Shown one piece after another: positions 1 through 6,425 of a DNA stretch of 16,296 nucleotides (the stretch's first letter is position 1; each line of letters begins with the position of its first letter). The translations under genes were made by a program, and so were the position numbers. The notes under the pieces are model-generated. The model did no database searches and was not told the origin of the DNA. It was given only the letters and a program-made list of their open reading frames with translations. The stretch lies in contig JAUWIR010000025.1 of the NCBI GenBank assembly GCA_030605265.1, positions 1-16,296 on the forward strand, in the 5' to 3' direction. The DNA is from Pseudomonadota bacterium. Lineage in GTDB: Bacteria; SZUA-182; DTGQ01.

Positions 1-565
1 CACTGATGACAAAAGATGGGATGAGAATAGTAGTGGAAATATCTTCCGGTTTCTGTGGTCGGGGTTGTTTGGCTATTTGAACGAAAAGGGCCAGATCTTT
101 TTCCCTGGTTTGACGAAACATAAATTTTCTTAAAGGTTGAAGAGTTTTTTCCCAGGCTTCTTTTTGGGATATTTTTTTATTTAAGTAAGGTTGCAAAGCC
201 TCAGTGTTAATTTGTTTTATAACCGGGGACATAACAAAAAAGGTTAAAAATAAGGATAGTCCAATTATTATTTGATTAGCCGGCAGCTGTTGTGTTCCTA
301 AGGCCTGGCGAAAAAAAGATAGTACTACTACTATTCGAGTAAAAGAGGTAACCATTACTAGAATAGCCGGGGCCAGAGAAAGAATAGTCAGGAGGAATAA
401 AATTTGTAAGGCTGTGCCGACATCTTCCGGTTGATTTGATTTATCCAAGGTGATATTAATTTTGGGGATTGTGGCCAGACCTTGAGCAAAACTAACTCGA
501 GGTGCCTGGAGCAAGGAGAAAAGGAAGCAGAATAATCCCATATAGAATAAATATTTACTTTTCAT
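1..565 (-). CDS. fliP: FliP, flagellar type III export gate protein (partial, C-terminus off the window)
   Basis: Integral membrane protein of the flagellar export gate (FliP-FliQ-FliR core). I translated it by hand from ATG 565-563; 188 codons lie inside the window and the frame stays open to base 1. Residues 1-27 look like a cleavable signal peptide (hydrophobic core, then ...RVSFA-QG), typical of FliP. The mature N-terminus has the family signature: a hydrophobic stretch ending ILSLAPAILVMVTSFTRI (about residues 60-77), then VVVLSFFRQALGTQQLPANQ and the second membrane segment ending FFVMSPV. A hydrophilic periplasmic loop rich in Lys, Gln and Arg follows. The start codon overlaps the fliO stop (ATGA), indicating translational coupling. 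FliP is usually about 245-255 residues, so the last quarter is missing here. Identification is firm. Confidence 0.96.
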   Translation of the reverse strand, partial: MKSKYLFYMGLFCFLFSLLQAPRVSFAQGLATIPKINITLDKSNQPEDVGTALQILFLLTILSLAPAILVMVTSFTRIVVVLSFFRQALGTQQLPANQIIIGLSLFLTFFVMSPVIKQINTEALQPYLNKKISQKEAWEKTLQPLRKFMFRQTREKDLALFVQIAKQPRPQKPEDISTTILIPSFVIS

Positions 566-1239
566 ATTTTTTTTAATCCTTTGAATCGATCTTCCAGGAT
601 ATTGGCTATCGTAGTGGTAGTTTTTTTTGTTTGATCTTGTTGCTCTAAAGGTTGCTCATTTAATTTGCCTGCAAGTTGACCGGAAAAATTGCCGGAATTC
701 CCTGATACTGTTTTAGTTGTTTTAAGAGTATCCTTTTGTGAGGGACTGAATTCCTTCAGAAGGGTAATTTGTTGTTGGGTAATCCCCAGAAGCAGATGTT
801 GGTTCTCAACTTGAATGAAGGCAATAGATTTTTTAGGTCCCAAATGGCAGGTTTCTAAAAGGTGAATATATTTCTCGCCAAACAACTTGCTCTTTACTTG
901 GTATTTTTTAAGAAGATAAGATGCCCCCAGAATAATCGTTAAGATTACCACCAGAGAAAAACTAGCCTTCAATAAATAAGAAATGAAATTATCGGATTTT
1001 GCAAATGAAGCTGAATCCGGTAGAGGGCTTTTGGCCAGTTTTTCCTGCAGTAAGTCCAATCCTTGAGTTTTCTGAAATTCTTTTTTTTCCTTTAAACCGG
1101 TATCCGTATAGGCCGCAGGCGCAATGATCGAAGTAAAAGTAACCATAATAAGGCCTGAAATGAAAATTTTCATAAAGTAGGAAAAAATTTTATTAAGGCA
1201 ATTTTTTTTGTTGTTGACACTAAAAATAATAATTTTCAT
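562..1239 (-). CDS. fliO: FliO, flagellar export apparatus assembly protein
   Basis: Small membrane protein that helps FliP assemble into the export gate. The 225-residue product has an N-terminal hydrophobic signal-like segment (about residues 23-43), a short hydrophilic periplasmic stretch, a clear membrane helix at about 90-110 (FSLVVILTIILGASYLL) and a cytoplasmic part. That part carries the FliO pattern of a basic patch, then IHLLETCHLGPKKSIAFIQV and HLLLGIT, the small beta-rich domain of the family. The last 70 or so residues are polar, low-complexity and poorly conserved. The ATG at 1239 overlaps the fliN stop (ATGA), which favours this start. An internal ATG at 1173-1171 (Met23) would give a more standard signal peptide and is a possible alternative; neither has a good Shine-Dalgarno site. 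It lies between fliN and fliP, the usual place for fliO. Confidence 0.88.
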   Translation of the reverse strand: MKIIIFSVNNKKNCLNKIFSYFMKIFISGLIMVTFTSIIAPAAYTDTGLKEKKEFQKTQGLDLLQEKLAKSPLPDSASFAKSDNFISYLLKASFSLVVILTIILGASYLLKKYQVKSKLFGEKYIHLLETCHLGPKKSIAFIQVENQHLLLGITQQQITLLKEFSPSQKDTLKTTKTVSGNSGNFSGQLAGKLNEQPLEQQDQTKKTTTTIANILEDRFKGLKKI

Positions 1240-1655
1240 TTTAATTTTTCAATTCTTTCCATAATACTTAAAATTTCGACAAGTCGAATACCATATTTTT
1301 CATTGACCACCACCACTTCTCCCTTGGCAATCGGTTTTTGATTTACTAAAAATTCCAGGGAGCTTCCGGCCGGGTTAGTCAGTTCAATCACAGAACCTTG
1401 CCCTAATTTAAGGATATCCGCAATCCTCATGGTAGCGCGGCCTAAAACAATAGAGATTTCCAAAGGGATGTCCAAAATAAAATCCAAATTTCGGGGGATG
1501 TTATTGTTTCTATCAGGGAGTTTTTCCTCTTCTTGTCCTACATTGGGGAAGGTCTGCTCACCAGGTGTTTCAACGAAAGCTGAGGATGCCTCCTTTTCCG
1601 GGTTTGTTGGATCAGGCTTTTGAATTTTTGGATTTTGGGTAGTTTTTTCTGCCAT
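1236..1655 (-). CDS. fliN: FliN, flagellar motor switch C-ring protein
   Basis: C-ring protein that, with FliM, sets rotation direction and docks the export ATPase complex through FliH. The 139-residue product has a polar, Pro/Glu-rich N-terminal extension (residues 1-55). A complete SpoA (FliMN_C) domain follows from about residue 58: DIPLEISIVLGRATMRIADI, then LGQGSVIELTN, EFLVNQKPIAKGEVVVVNEKYGIRL and VEILS. The start at 1655 has a strong Shine-Dalgarno site (GGAAGGAA, about 7 bases upstream) and no other ATG precedes the domain. The gene therefore overlaps the 3' end of fliM by 44 bases in a different frame. Its stop overlaps the fliO start. The product is a plain FliN, not the longer FliY form, because no CheC-like domain is present. 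Confidence 0.95.
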   Translation of the reverse strand: MAEKTTQNPKIQKPDPTNPEKEASSAFVETPGEQTFPNVGQEEEKLPDRNNNIPRNLDFILDIPLEISIVLGRATMRIADILKLGQGSVIELTNPAGSSLEFLVNQKPIAKGEVVVVNEKYGIRLVEILSIMERIEKLK

Positions 1656-2649
1656 TTATGGTTCCTTCCGTGTTAATGGGAAATGGGGTGGAGGGGATCT
1701 TGAGGGCATTGTTTCCCTTTAAAGACCCCGGATACCCTTTGAATTTTGGTGTTCCCTCTACATATATGTTCAATTCATCTCCTATATATTGATCTAATAG
1801 GATGGTGTCACCGATTTTCATGTTTAACAAGTCACGAACAGTAAGGGTCCTTTTTCCTAATTCAGCAGTGATATTTACATAAATCTGTTGTGTATATTCT
1901 TTGAGACTGTTTAACCATGAATAATTAATTTTAGGCTCATCATGGCTGACTGTACTGGTCAGTTTCTGTTTTATCGGCTCAAGAGTAGTGTAGGGGAGGG
2001 CCAGAGTGAGTACTCCGGTGGTCCCTTCAATTTTTGTTGAAAAATAGGTGACTACAAACATTTCATCATGGGAAACACTGGTAATGTACCGGCTGTCAAA
2101 CTCAATTTCTCCCGGATAGATATTTACCGAGAGGATGATTTGCCATACCTCTTCTAAACAGGATACGGCTTCGCGAGTGACTTTGGTCATCAGATGTTGT
2201 TCAATGGCGCCAAATTCTTCCTTTTTAACTTCTTTTAAGGTCTCCCCCCGTCCTCCACATAAATAATCAATTACAGACATGGATAAATTAGTATCAAAAG
2301 CGATGAATGGAGATCCTGGTAGGGGGTCGATCTGCAATAAATTAATCCATGAGGGCACAGGAATTGATTTGGATAAATCTGCAAAATTAAGATGGTTATT
2401 AGAAATAATATCAATATCAACTACTTTTCTTAGCATGGTGGAGAGCGCTGCTCGAAATTTTCTTACAAATCGATTATTGATTATCTCTAGTCCCACCATT
2501 CTTGATGGAAGTGTTTTTCTGTCTGTAAGGTCAAATTCCGCCACAATTTTTTGAGCAGATGGATCTGCCAATCCTTCGGCTTCTACTTTCCCGTCAAAAA
2601 CCGCTTCACTCAGGGCCTCTATTTCTTCTGAAGACAAAATTTCGTTCAT
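1612..2649 (-). CDS. fliM: FliM, flagellar motor switch protein
   Basis: Middle ring of the C-ring; it binds phospho-CheY and couples it to FliG and FliN. The 345-residue product opens with the CheY-binding peptide form MNEILSSEEIEALSEAV, related to the usual LSQxEIDALL. The CheC-like middle domain contains FRAALSTMLR, SPFIAFDTNLSMSVIDYL and the GG-x-G loop (CGGRGE, about residues 132-137). The C-terminal SpoA domain starts near residue 250 (VNITAELGKRTLTVRDLLNM, then LKIGDTILLD-like sequence). The last 25-30 residues are a polar tail encoded within the fliN overlap. The nearest Shine-Dalgarno (AAGGAG, minus strand of 2664-2669) is about 14 bases from the ATG, which is long, and sits directly after an inverted repeat. 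The start is nevertheless fixed by the conserved N-terminal peptide. fliL lies 103 bases upstream. Confidence 0.96.
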   Translation of the reverse strand: MNEILSSEEIEALSEAVFDGKVEAEGLADPSAQKIVAEFDLTDRKTLPSRMVGLEIINNRFVRKFRAALSTMLRKVVDIDIISNNHLNFADLSKSIPVPSWINLLQIDPLPGSPFIAFDTNLSMSVIDYLCGGRGETLKEVKKEEFGAIEQHLMTKVTREAVSCLEEVWQIILSVNIYPGEIEFDSRYITSVSHDEMFVVTYFSTKIEGTTGVLTLALPYTTLEPIKQKLTSTVSHDEPKINYSWLNSLKEYTQQIYVNITAELGKRTLTVRDLLNMKIGDTILLDQYIGDELNIYVEGTPKFKGYPGSLKGNNALKIPSTPFPINTEGTINGRKNYPKSKNSKA

Positions 2650-2669
2650 CAGTAAAAAGTGATCTCCTT

Positions 2670-2689
2670 AAGTTTACTTAAATAAACTT
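2670..2689 (-). repeat. Inverted repeat abutting the fliM ribosome binding site
   Basis: Seven-base arms AAGTTTA and TAAACTT separated by six bases, in the 103-base fliL-fliM gap. On the minus strand the right arm ends exactly where the fliM Shine-Dalgarno AAGGAG begins. It could form a small AT-rich hairpin in the mRNA or be a protein-binding dyad. There is no T-run after it, so it does not look like a terminator. The rest of the gap shows no promoter I can recognise. Confidence 0.45.
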
Positions 2690-2752
2690 GCCTTAATATC
2701 AGTTGCCGCCAAGAAAAACTTAGAGGGATGTAACTAAATTTGAAGAATGTAT

Positions 2753-3199
2753 TTATTGAATAACAAAATCTGTAAAATAGACTTTTCGAATTTCTCCAAT
2801 ATTGAGAATATTATTAATACGAGTAATAATTTCATTTCGAAGGCGCAATTTTCCAGCAACATTAGCCACTGCCTCATAAGATTTGCTGGAAAACAAAACA
2901 AGAAGATTGTCCCTTATTTCATCCATTTTTTGATTTATTTCTTCTTGAACTTTTTCATCACTCAATTCTAATTTTATGTTGATTTTCAGGTAACGCCTGC
3001 CGGAATCATCAAGGAGATTAACAATAAAGGTCTTTAAATCAAAGATGGGGCCTGGTTGTTCTATAGTTTCTTTAGGTTTTTGTTTCTCTTGGACGGTTTT
3101 TTCATCTTTTTGGGAAAAAAATTGAAAGTAAGAAAAAATGCCGCCAAGGATAAGAACAATTAAGACACTGCCAAGAATGATTAAAAGTTTTTTACTCAT
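2753..3199 (-). CDS. fliL: FliL, flagellar basal body/stator-associated protein
   Basis: Single-pass inner-membrane protein whose periplasmic domain forms a ring around the stator B subunit and stabilises or activates stators. The 148-residue product has a short basic N-terminus, one membrane helix (about residues 5-27, LLIILGSVLIVLILGGIF), a charged Lys/Glu linker, and the FliL domain from about residue 50: FDLKTFIVNLLDDSGRRYLK, KINIKLELS, RDNLLVLFSSKSYE, and a C-terminal IGEIRKVYFTDFVIQ. Length and motifs are standard for the family. It follows the two MotB-like genes directly (46-base gap), consistent with a stator role. Its ribosome binding region is unusual: a run of eight G residues ends one base before the ATG. 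Confidence 0.95.
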   Translation of the reverse strand: MSKKLLIILGSVLIVLILGGIFSYFQFFSQKDEKTVQEKQKPKETIEQPGPIFDLKTFIVNLLDDSGRRYLKINIKLELSDEKVQEEINQKMDEIRDNLLVLFSSKSYEAVANVAGKLRLRNEIITRINNILNIGEIRKVYFTDFVIQ

Positions 3200-3200
3200 G

Positions 3201-3208
3201 CCCCCCCC
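3201..3208 (-). repeat. G8 homopolymer in the fliL ribosome binding region
   Basis: Eight C residues on the plus strand, that is G8 on the coding strand, ending one base before the fliL ATG (3199-3197). The tract replaces a normal Shine-Dalgarno site. Runs of this kind can slip in replication and alter start-codon spacing. Seven-base G runs also occur inside motA (5694-5700) and fliG (9421-9427), so G runs are not unique to this site. Confidence 0.5.
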
Positions 3209-3245
3209 AGGTGATATATTTTCGAGCTATTTGAAAATTTTTTCT

Positions 3246-3947
3246 TTAAACTGAATAATTTGTTGGTTTTATAATAAACAGTTCAACATAATCTTCATTT
3301 TTATTCTTTCGTCCCTCTACCCGCAAGTTCCCATATCCGGCAAGACTGCATCTTACCGGTGCAATACCTCTATTGGTTAAAAATCGCAGGATACTTGCCG
3401 CTCTTTTAGTGGAGAGATCTATTCCACTTTCAGGTAACGGTTGATGACTATACCCATTAATGCGTATTGGATGAGGAAATTTTTTTAAAACTGCGGCAAT
3501 TTTCTCTAATTTACTTTTCATTTTGGGACAAATTTTTACACTATTTTTTTGAAATACTATTTCTGAAGGAAAAAATATTTGAGCATATTTGTTATTGGCA
3601 TAAATTTCTAATGTTTCAAAATTGTTATCTATAAGAGTATCTTCCTGCTTATCCGATTTCAGTAAAAGGGCCCTGATGACACTATCCTCAATTAAAGCTA
3701 ACTCCTCTGTAGGAAGCGAGGAAATTGAAATGAATTTGGGTTTTCCAATGCTGGTAAATTTTCCTCTCCCTAAAGTGCCCAATGCTCCCTGGAGGGAACC
3801 CATATAGTAGCTAAATTCTAAATTATTCATGGAGGACATTGAAAATAATAAAACAAAAAAAGTAAGTATCAAGGTCAACAGATCGGAAAAGCTGATCATC
3901 CAGGCTTGAGTGTCGATTTCTTCACGTTTCTTTTCTTTTTTTCTCAT
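3246..3947 (-). CDS. MotB-type stator subunit with ion-binding Asp but degenerate peptidoglycan-binding domain
   Basis: Second of two MotB-like genes; 233 residues. The N-terminus is basic, followed by the canonical MotB membrane helix (about residues 16-36): AWMISFSDLLTLILTFFVLL. Asp22 sits where the ion-carrying Asp lies in MotB (Asp32 in E. coli) and PomB. A plug-like stretch (SMSSMNNLEFSYYMGSLQGA) follows. The C-terminal half is recognisably OmpA/MotB-like (IFFPSEIVFQKNSVKICP, KRAASILRFL, LAGYGN) but the binding signatures are altered. GHTDN is GYSHQ (165-169), NWELS is GIDLS, and the NRRVE motif is replaced by NEDYVEL (216-222), so the conserved Arg is missing. The ATG overlaps the stop of the other MotB-like gene (ATGA), so the two are translationally coupled. 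This subunit can supply the ion site, but its grip on the wall is doubtful. Membership of the MotB family is firm; the functional consequence is inferred. Confidence 0.9.
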   Translation of the reverse strand: MRKKEKKREEIDTQAWMISFSDLLTLILTFFVLLFSMSSMNNLEFSYYMGSLQGALGTLGRGKFTSIGKPKFISISSLPTEELALIEDSVIRALLLKSDKQEDTLIDNNFETLEIYANNKYAQIFFPSEIVFQKNSVKICPKMKSKLEKIAAVLKKFPHPIRINGYSHQPLPESGIDLSTKRAASILRFLTNRGIAPVRCSLAGYGNLRVEGRKNKNEDYVELFIIKPTNYSV

Positions 3948-4750
3948 TTTTTCCCTGAAAGGCCCCGCATTTTAAATAGAAAGCCGTGAATGTTTATATT
4001 TTCCGAGGACGGAGAACCTTCATTGTCCTCTTTTTTTACTAAGAGGATTTCCACTCTTCGATTGATGGCGCGATAATCAGGAGTTACATTAGCAAATATA
4101 GGATCGAATTCACCATATCCTGCCGCTTCCATGCGGGAGAGTGGGATCCCTTGTTTTAAAAAATATTGAAGTACATTTATGGCCCTGGCTGCGGAAAGTT
4201 CCCAATTGGATTCATATTCTGATGAAATGATGGGAATGTTATCAGTGTGCCCTTTGATAAGAACAGTACAGATAGATTTTTTTATTAATTCAGTGATTTT
4301 TCCTAATAAATTGAAACCTTCGTTCTTTAATTTTGCGCTTCCTTTAGTAAAGAAGGCTTGGTTTGAGAGATGAATGGCCAGACCTTCATTAGATTTTTTT
4401 ATGGTGACAATTTTTTGCCATCCATGATTTGAAGAACTTCGGATCAGGTCAAAGACTGCTTCAGGGCTTATCCCTTGACTGGCTAAATCGTCCTCTGCAT
4501 CAAGAATGGGCCGTGATTTAAGAAGGAGTTTGTTTCCTTCCTCCGGATGAAGTCCACCAGGTAGAATGCCAAGACTGCCAACAAAGGAACCTATGGCTAA
4601 GCGCTCTTTGCGATCATCTATTACTGACATGGAATTTAAAACAGCAAAAAAAGCAACAAGACAAAGGCTAAGAGCACACATCAGCACTACCGTGCTGTCT
4701 CCTTTTTCAGATAAGATATATGGTTTTAATAAATAACTTACTGTAGTCAT
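3944..4750 (-). CDS. MotB-like protein with intact peptidoglycan-binding domain but no membrane Asp
   Basis: First of the two MotB-like genes; 268 residues. It has an N-terminal membrane helix (about residues 19-40, TVVLMCALSLCLVAFFAVLN) and then a plug-like segment. Residues 24-66 align without gaps with residues 20-62 of the neighbouring MotB-like protein (shared FF, SMS, GS, G-x-LG, L, G), but the position of the ion-binding Asp is Ala26. The periplasmic OmpA/MotB domain (about 112-238) is complete: IHLSNQAFFTKGSAKLK, IKGHTDNIP (166-174), NWELSAARA (182-190), AAGYGEFDP and the NRRVEILL peptidoglycan-contact motif (230-237). A 30-residue tail follows. It cannot conduct ions alone by the known mechanism, so I infer a wall-anchoring partner of the downstream MotB rather than a full stator subunit. 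A sigma-54 promoter lies 100 bases upstream. A small hairpin (CTCTT-AAA-AAGAG) covers its weak Shine-Dalgarno. Confidence 0.88.
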   Translation of the reverse strand: MTTVSYLLKPYILSEKGDSTVVLMCALSLCLVAFFAVLNSMSVIDDRKERLAIGSFVGSLGILPGGLHPEEGNKLLLKSRPILDAEDDLASQGISPEAVFDLIRSSSNHGWQKIVTIKKSNEGLAIHLSNQAFFTKGSAKLKNEGFNLLGKITELIKKSICTVLIKGHTDNIPIISSEYESNWELSAARAINVLQYFLKQGIPLSRMEAAGYGEFDPIFANVTPDYRAINRRVEILLVKKEDNEGSPSSENINIHGFLFKMRGLSGKK

Positions 4751-4756
4751 GAAAAG

Positions 4757-4769
4757 CTCTTTTTAAGAG
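4757..4769 (-). repeat. Short hairpin over the ribosome binding site of the first MotB-like gene
   Basis: On the minus strand the sequence CTCTT-AAA-AAGAG ends 6 bases before the ATG at 4750. The right arm (AAGAG) is the only Shine-Dalgarno-like sequence for this gene. The 5-pair, AT-rich stem is weak and could be chance. Confidence 0.3.
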
Positions 4770-4849
4770 TATAATGAAAAAAGTAACAAGTAGTTTAAAA
4801 GAATTTTTATTTTATTCAATAGAAGAATAAGTAATTGTATTTTATTATG

Positions 4850-4867
4850 AGCAAAATTAATGCCAAA
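4850..4867 (-). promoter_or_regulatory. Sigma-54 (-24/-12) promoter for the motB-motB-fliL-fliM-fliN-fliO-fliP segment
   Basis: Minus-strand sequence TTTGGCATTAATTTTGCT. It has the invariant GG (4864-4863) and GC (4852-4851) separated by exactly ten bases. It matches TGGCA of the -24 box and TTGC with a following T at the -12 box (consensus TGGCAC-N5-TTGCW). Predicted transcription start is near 4839, giving a leader of about 90 bases before the ATG at 4750. It lies in the only long non-coding gap inside the cluster, between motA and the MotB-like pair. An NtrC-type activator is encoded in the same window. This is sequence inference; no enhancer site is certain. Confidence 0.65.
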
Positions 4868-5000
4868 TTCAAAGGAAAAGAGCTAAGGGTTGATGTGCAA
4901 TAAAAACAATGGATTATCTTGTTGTGGATTTTTTATCCTAATTTCATGAGAGGAAATGTGTTAAAAAAAAGCCTTAATTTGGTGCAAAAGGAGAAAAGAA

Positions 5001-5765
5001 TCAACTAAAGCTTGATTCCCTCATTTTTGGGGGGAGGAAAGCATGGAGCTTTTGCTCGATTATGCGGGGGTTGACACCGCCTGATATGGAAATAATTCCT
5101 TCAAGCATGATTTCACGGTATTGTATTTCAATGGAGCTTCGTTTTTTTAGTTTTCCACTTATGGGAAGAAACAGCATATTAGCCATGACTGCCCCATAAA
5201 AGGTTGTTAGAAGAGCAACGGCCATTCCGGGGCCAATTTTGCTCGGATCATTAAGGTTTTGCAACATTTGCACTAACCCGATCAAGGTCCCTATGAGTCC
5301 CATGGCTGGGGCAAAAGTGGCCATAGTGGCAAAAATGTCTGCTCCATGGGAATGACGCTCTTCAAGATATTCAATATCAGTGGATAAAATCCCTCTGATG
5401 GCTTCCGGTTCCATCCCGTCTACTAATGACTGGATACCCACTTTCATGAACTCGTCTTCAAGGCTTTTAGCCGCGGTTTGTAAAGCAAGAAGTCCCTCTT
5501 TTCTGGCTTGAGAGGCCATCTCGATAATTTTTTTTATCAAATCCTGTTGGTCGTGATTTTTTTGAAAGAAAGCATTCTTTACAACTCCAATAACTCCGAG
5601 TATGTCTTTTAGGGGATAATTAATCAGGGTTACTCCTATGGTCCCTCCAACAGTTATCATCGCTGAGGGAATATCAATAAAAATATTCATACTCCCCCCC
5701 ATGAATATGGCGATAAATACTAATAGGAAGGCGGAGACGATGCCGGATAAGGTAGCAATATCCAT
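5001..5765 (-). CDS. motA: MotA/PomA-type flagellar stator ion-channel subunit
   Basis: Pentameric stator component that surrounds the B subunits and pushes on FliG. The 254-residue product has four membrane segments (about residues 5-22, 33-50, 145-168, 180-203) with a cytoplasmic loop of about 90 residues between the second and third. Family motifs are clear: TLSGIVSAF, FIDIPSAMITVGGTIGVTLIN, FATMATFAPAMGLIGTLIGL, and IGPGMAVALLTTFYGAVMAN followed by MLFLPISGKLK. Length and sequence are closest to the short PomA/Thermotoga-like form rather than the longer E. coli MotA. The coupling ion cannot be settled by reading. A good Shine-Dalgarno (TTGGAG) precedes the ATG at 5765. It lies 15 bases after the motE-like gene but 250 bases and a promoter away from its B-subunit partners, so A and B subunits may be partly separately controlled. 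Confidence 0.95.
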   Translation of the reverse strand: MDIATLSGIVSAFLLVFIAIFMGGSMNIFIDIPSAMITVGGTIGVTLINYPLKDILGVIGVVKNAFFQKNHDQQDLIKKIIEMASQARKEGLLALQTAAKSLEDEFMKVGIQSLVDGMEPEAIRGILSTDIEYLEERHSHGADIFATMATFAPAMGLIGTLIGLVQMLQNLNDPSKIGPGMAVALLTTFYGAVMANMLFLPISGKLKKRSSIEIQYREIMLEGIISISGGVNPRIIEQKLHAFLPPKMRESSFS

Positions 5766-5780
5766 GAATTAGTTCTCCAA

Positions 5781-6425
5781 TTATCTTGCCTGGTTTATTT
5801 GGTCAGCTAATTCCTTATTACTTGCTAAGGTATTTTTTTCCATGATAAAGGAGGTAATTTTAGCCGCCAGTTTTGGGTCTATAAATCCCCACATTTTTCC
5901 CGCTTTTCTTTTTTCCATTCGTAAGATGATTTCTGCAGCAGTTGGTACATCAGTTTTAGCAATAATCGCACTAGCTTCTTCAGGGGGAGTTCCTTCAAAA
6001 ATTTTCGATAATTTTTTAATACTTACTTCCTTTTGGTCCTCCAGTTGCTGAAGCTTCCTTTCGATTTCCTGCCTTAATGACTGGAATGCCTCAATTTGTT
6101 GTAAAATATCTTGTTTGACAATATTCAATCTTTCTACTTTTTGATCGATGAGACGGCTTTTTTGTGAGATTTCCTCTTCTTTTCTTTTTAGTGATTCCTG
6201 TAATTTTTGGATGCCTTCAAACACATCTGCTTGATTTTCTTCAACAGAGGTATTTTTCCCTTGTGTAAGCGCTGAATTATCTTGTGCCCAGGACACTTGA
6301 TCGGTTTTAAAATTTCTCCGGAAAAAAAATAAAAAAGAAATAGTTAAAATAGTGATCCCTAAAAATATCTGTAGAAAAGATCGATTTTTAGGGTCACTTT
6401 TCTTTTTGAGTCGTTTCTTATTCAT
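5781..6425 (-). CDS. MotE/YlxF-like membrane-anchored coiled-coil protein
   Basis: The 214-residue product has a basic N-terminus, one membrane helix (about residues 17-36), a low-complexity linker, and a long Glu/Lys/Gln-rich coiled coil (about 65-140, periplasmic if N-in). The compact C-terminal domain is KIFEGTPPEEASAIIAKTDV, then TAAEIILRMEKRKAGKMWGF and IDPKLAAKITSFI. This C-terminal pattern is that of the MotE family (MgtE N-terminal-like, COG3334), known in rhizobia as a chaperone for a periplasmic motility protein and present as YlxF next to fliJ in Bacillus. It sits between fliJ and motA; its ATG overlaps the fliJ stop (ATGA). A periplasmic helper role for the stator is the likely inference, and the adjacent pair of unusual MotB proteins makes it a candidate assembly factor for them. 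Family assignment is good; function in this organism is not shown. Confidence 0.82.
   Translation of the reverse strand: MNKKRLKKKSDPKNRSFLQIFLGITILTISFLFFFRRNFKTDQVSWAQDNSALTQGKNTSVEENQADVFEGIQKLQESLKRKEEEISQKSRLIDQKVERLNIVKQDILQQIEAFQSLRQEIERKLQQLEDQKEVSIKKLSKIFEGTPPEEASAIIAKTDVPTAAEIILRMEKRKAGKMWGFIDPKLAAKITSFIMEKNTLASNKELADQINQAR

Larger units (their letters stand above)
4751..5000 (-). other. Intergenic region between motA and the MotB-like pair
   Basis: A 250-base AT-rich gap, unusual in a cluster whose genes otherwise mostly overlap or nearly touch. Besides the sigma-54 promoter at 4850-4867 and the hairpin at 4757-4769 it holds two weak inverted repeats: GGAT/ATCC around five bases (4926-4938) and AACAA/TTGTT around nine bases (4905-4923). 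The second is centred about 75 bases upstream of the predicted start and could be an activator site, but this is not supported further. I see no convincing terminator after motA and no credible small gene on either strand. Confidence 0.5.

Noticed and set aside
4774..4830. Short plus-strand ORF (ATG AAA AAA GTA ...; 18 codons) in the motA/MotB-like gap
   Set aside because: Very short, Lys/Phe-rich as expected from AT-rich DNA, lacks a convincing ribosome binding site, and the stretch is explained by the minus-strand leader of the sigma-54 promoter.
4926..4980. GGAT/ATCC inverted repeat and a T8 run downstream of motA considered as a terminator
   Set aside because: The stem is only four pairs, and on the coding strand the T-run comes before the repeat rather than after it.
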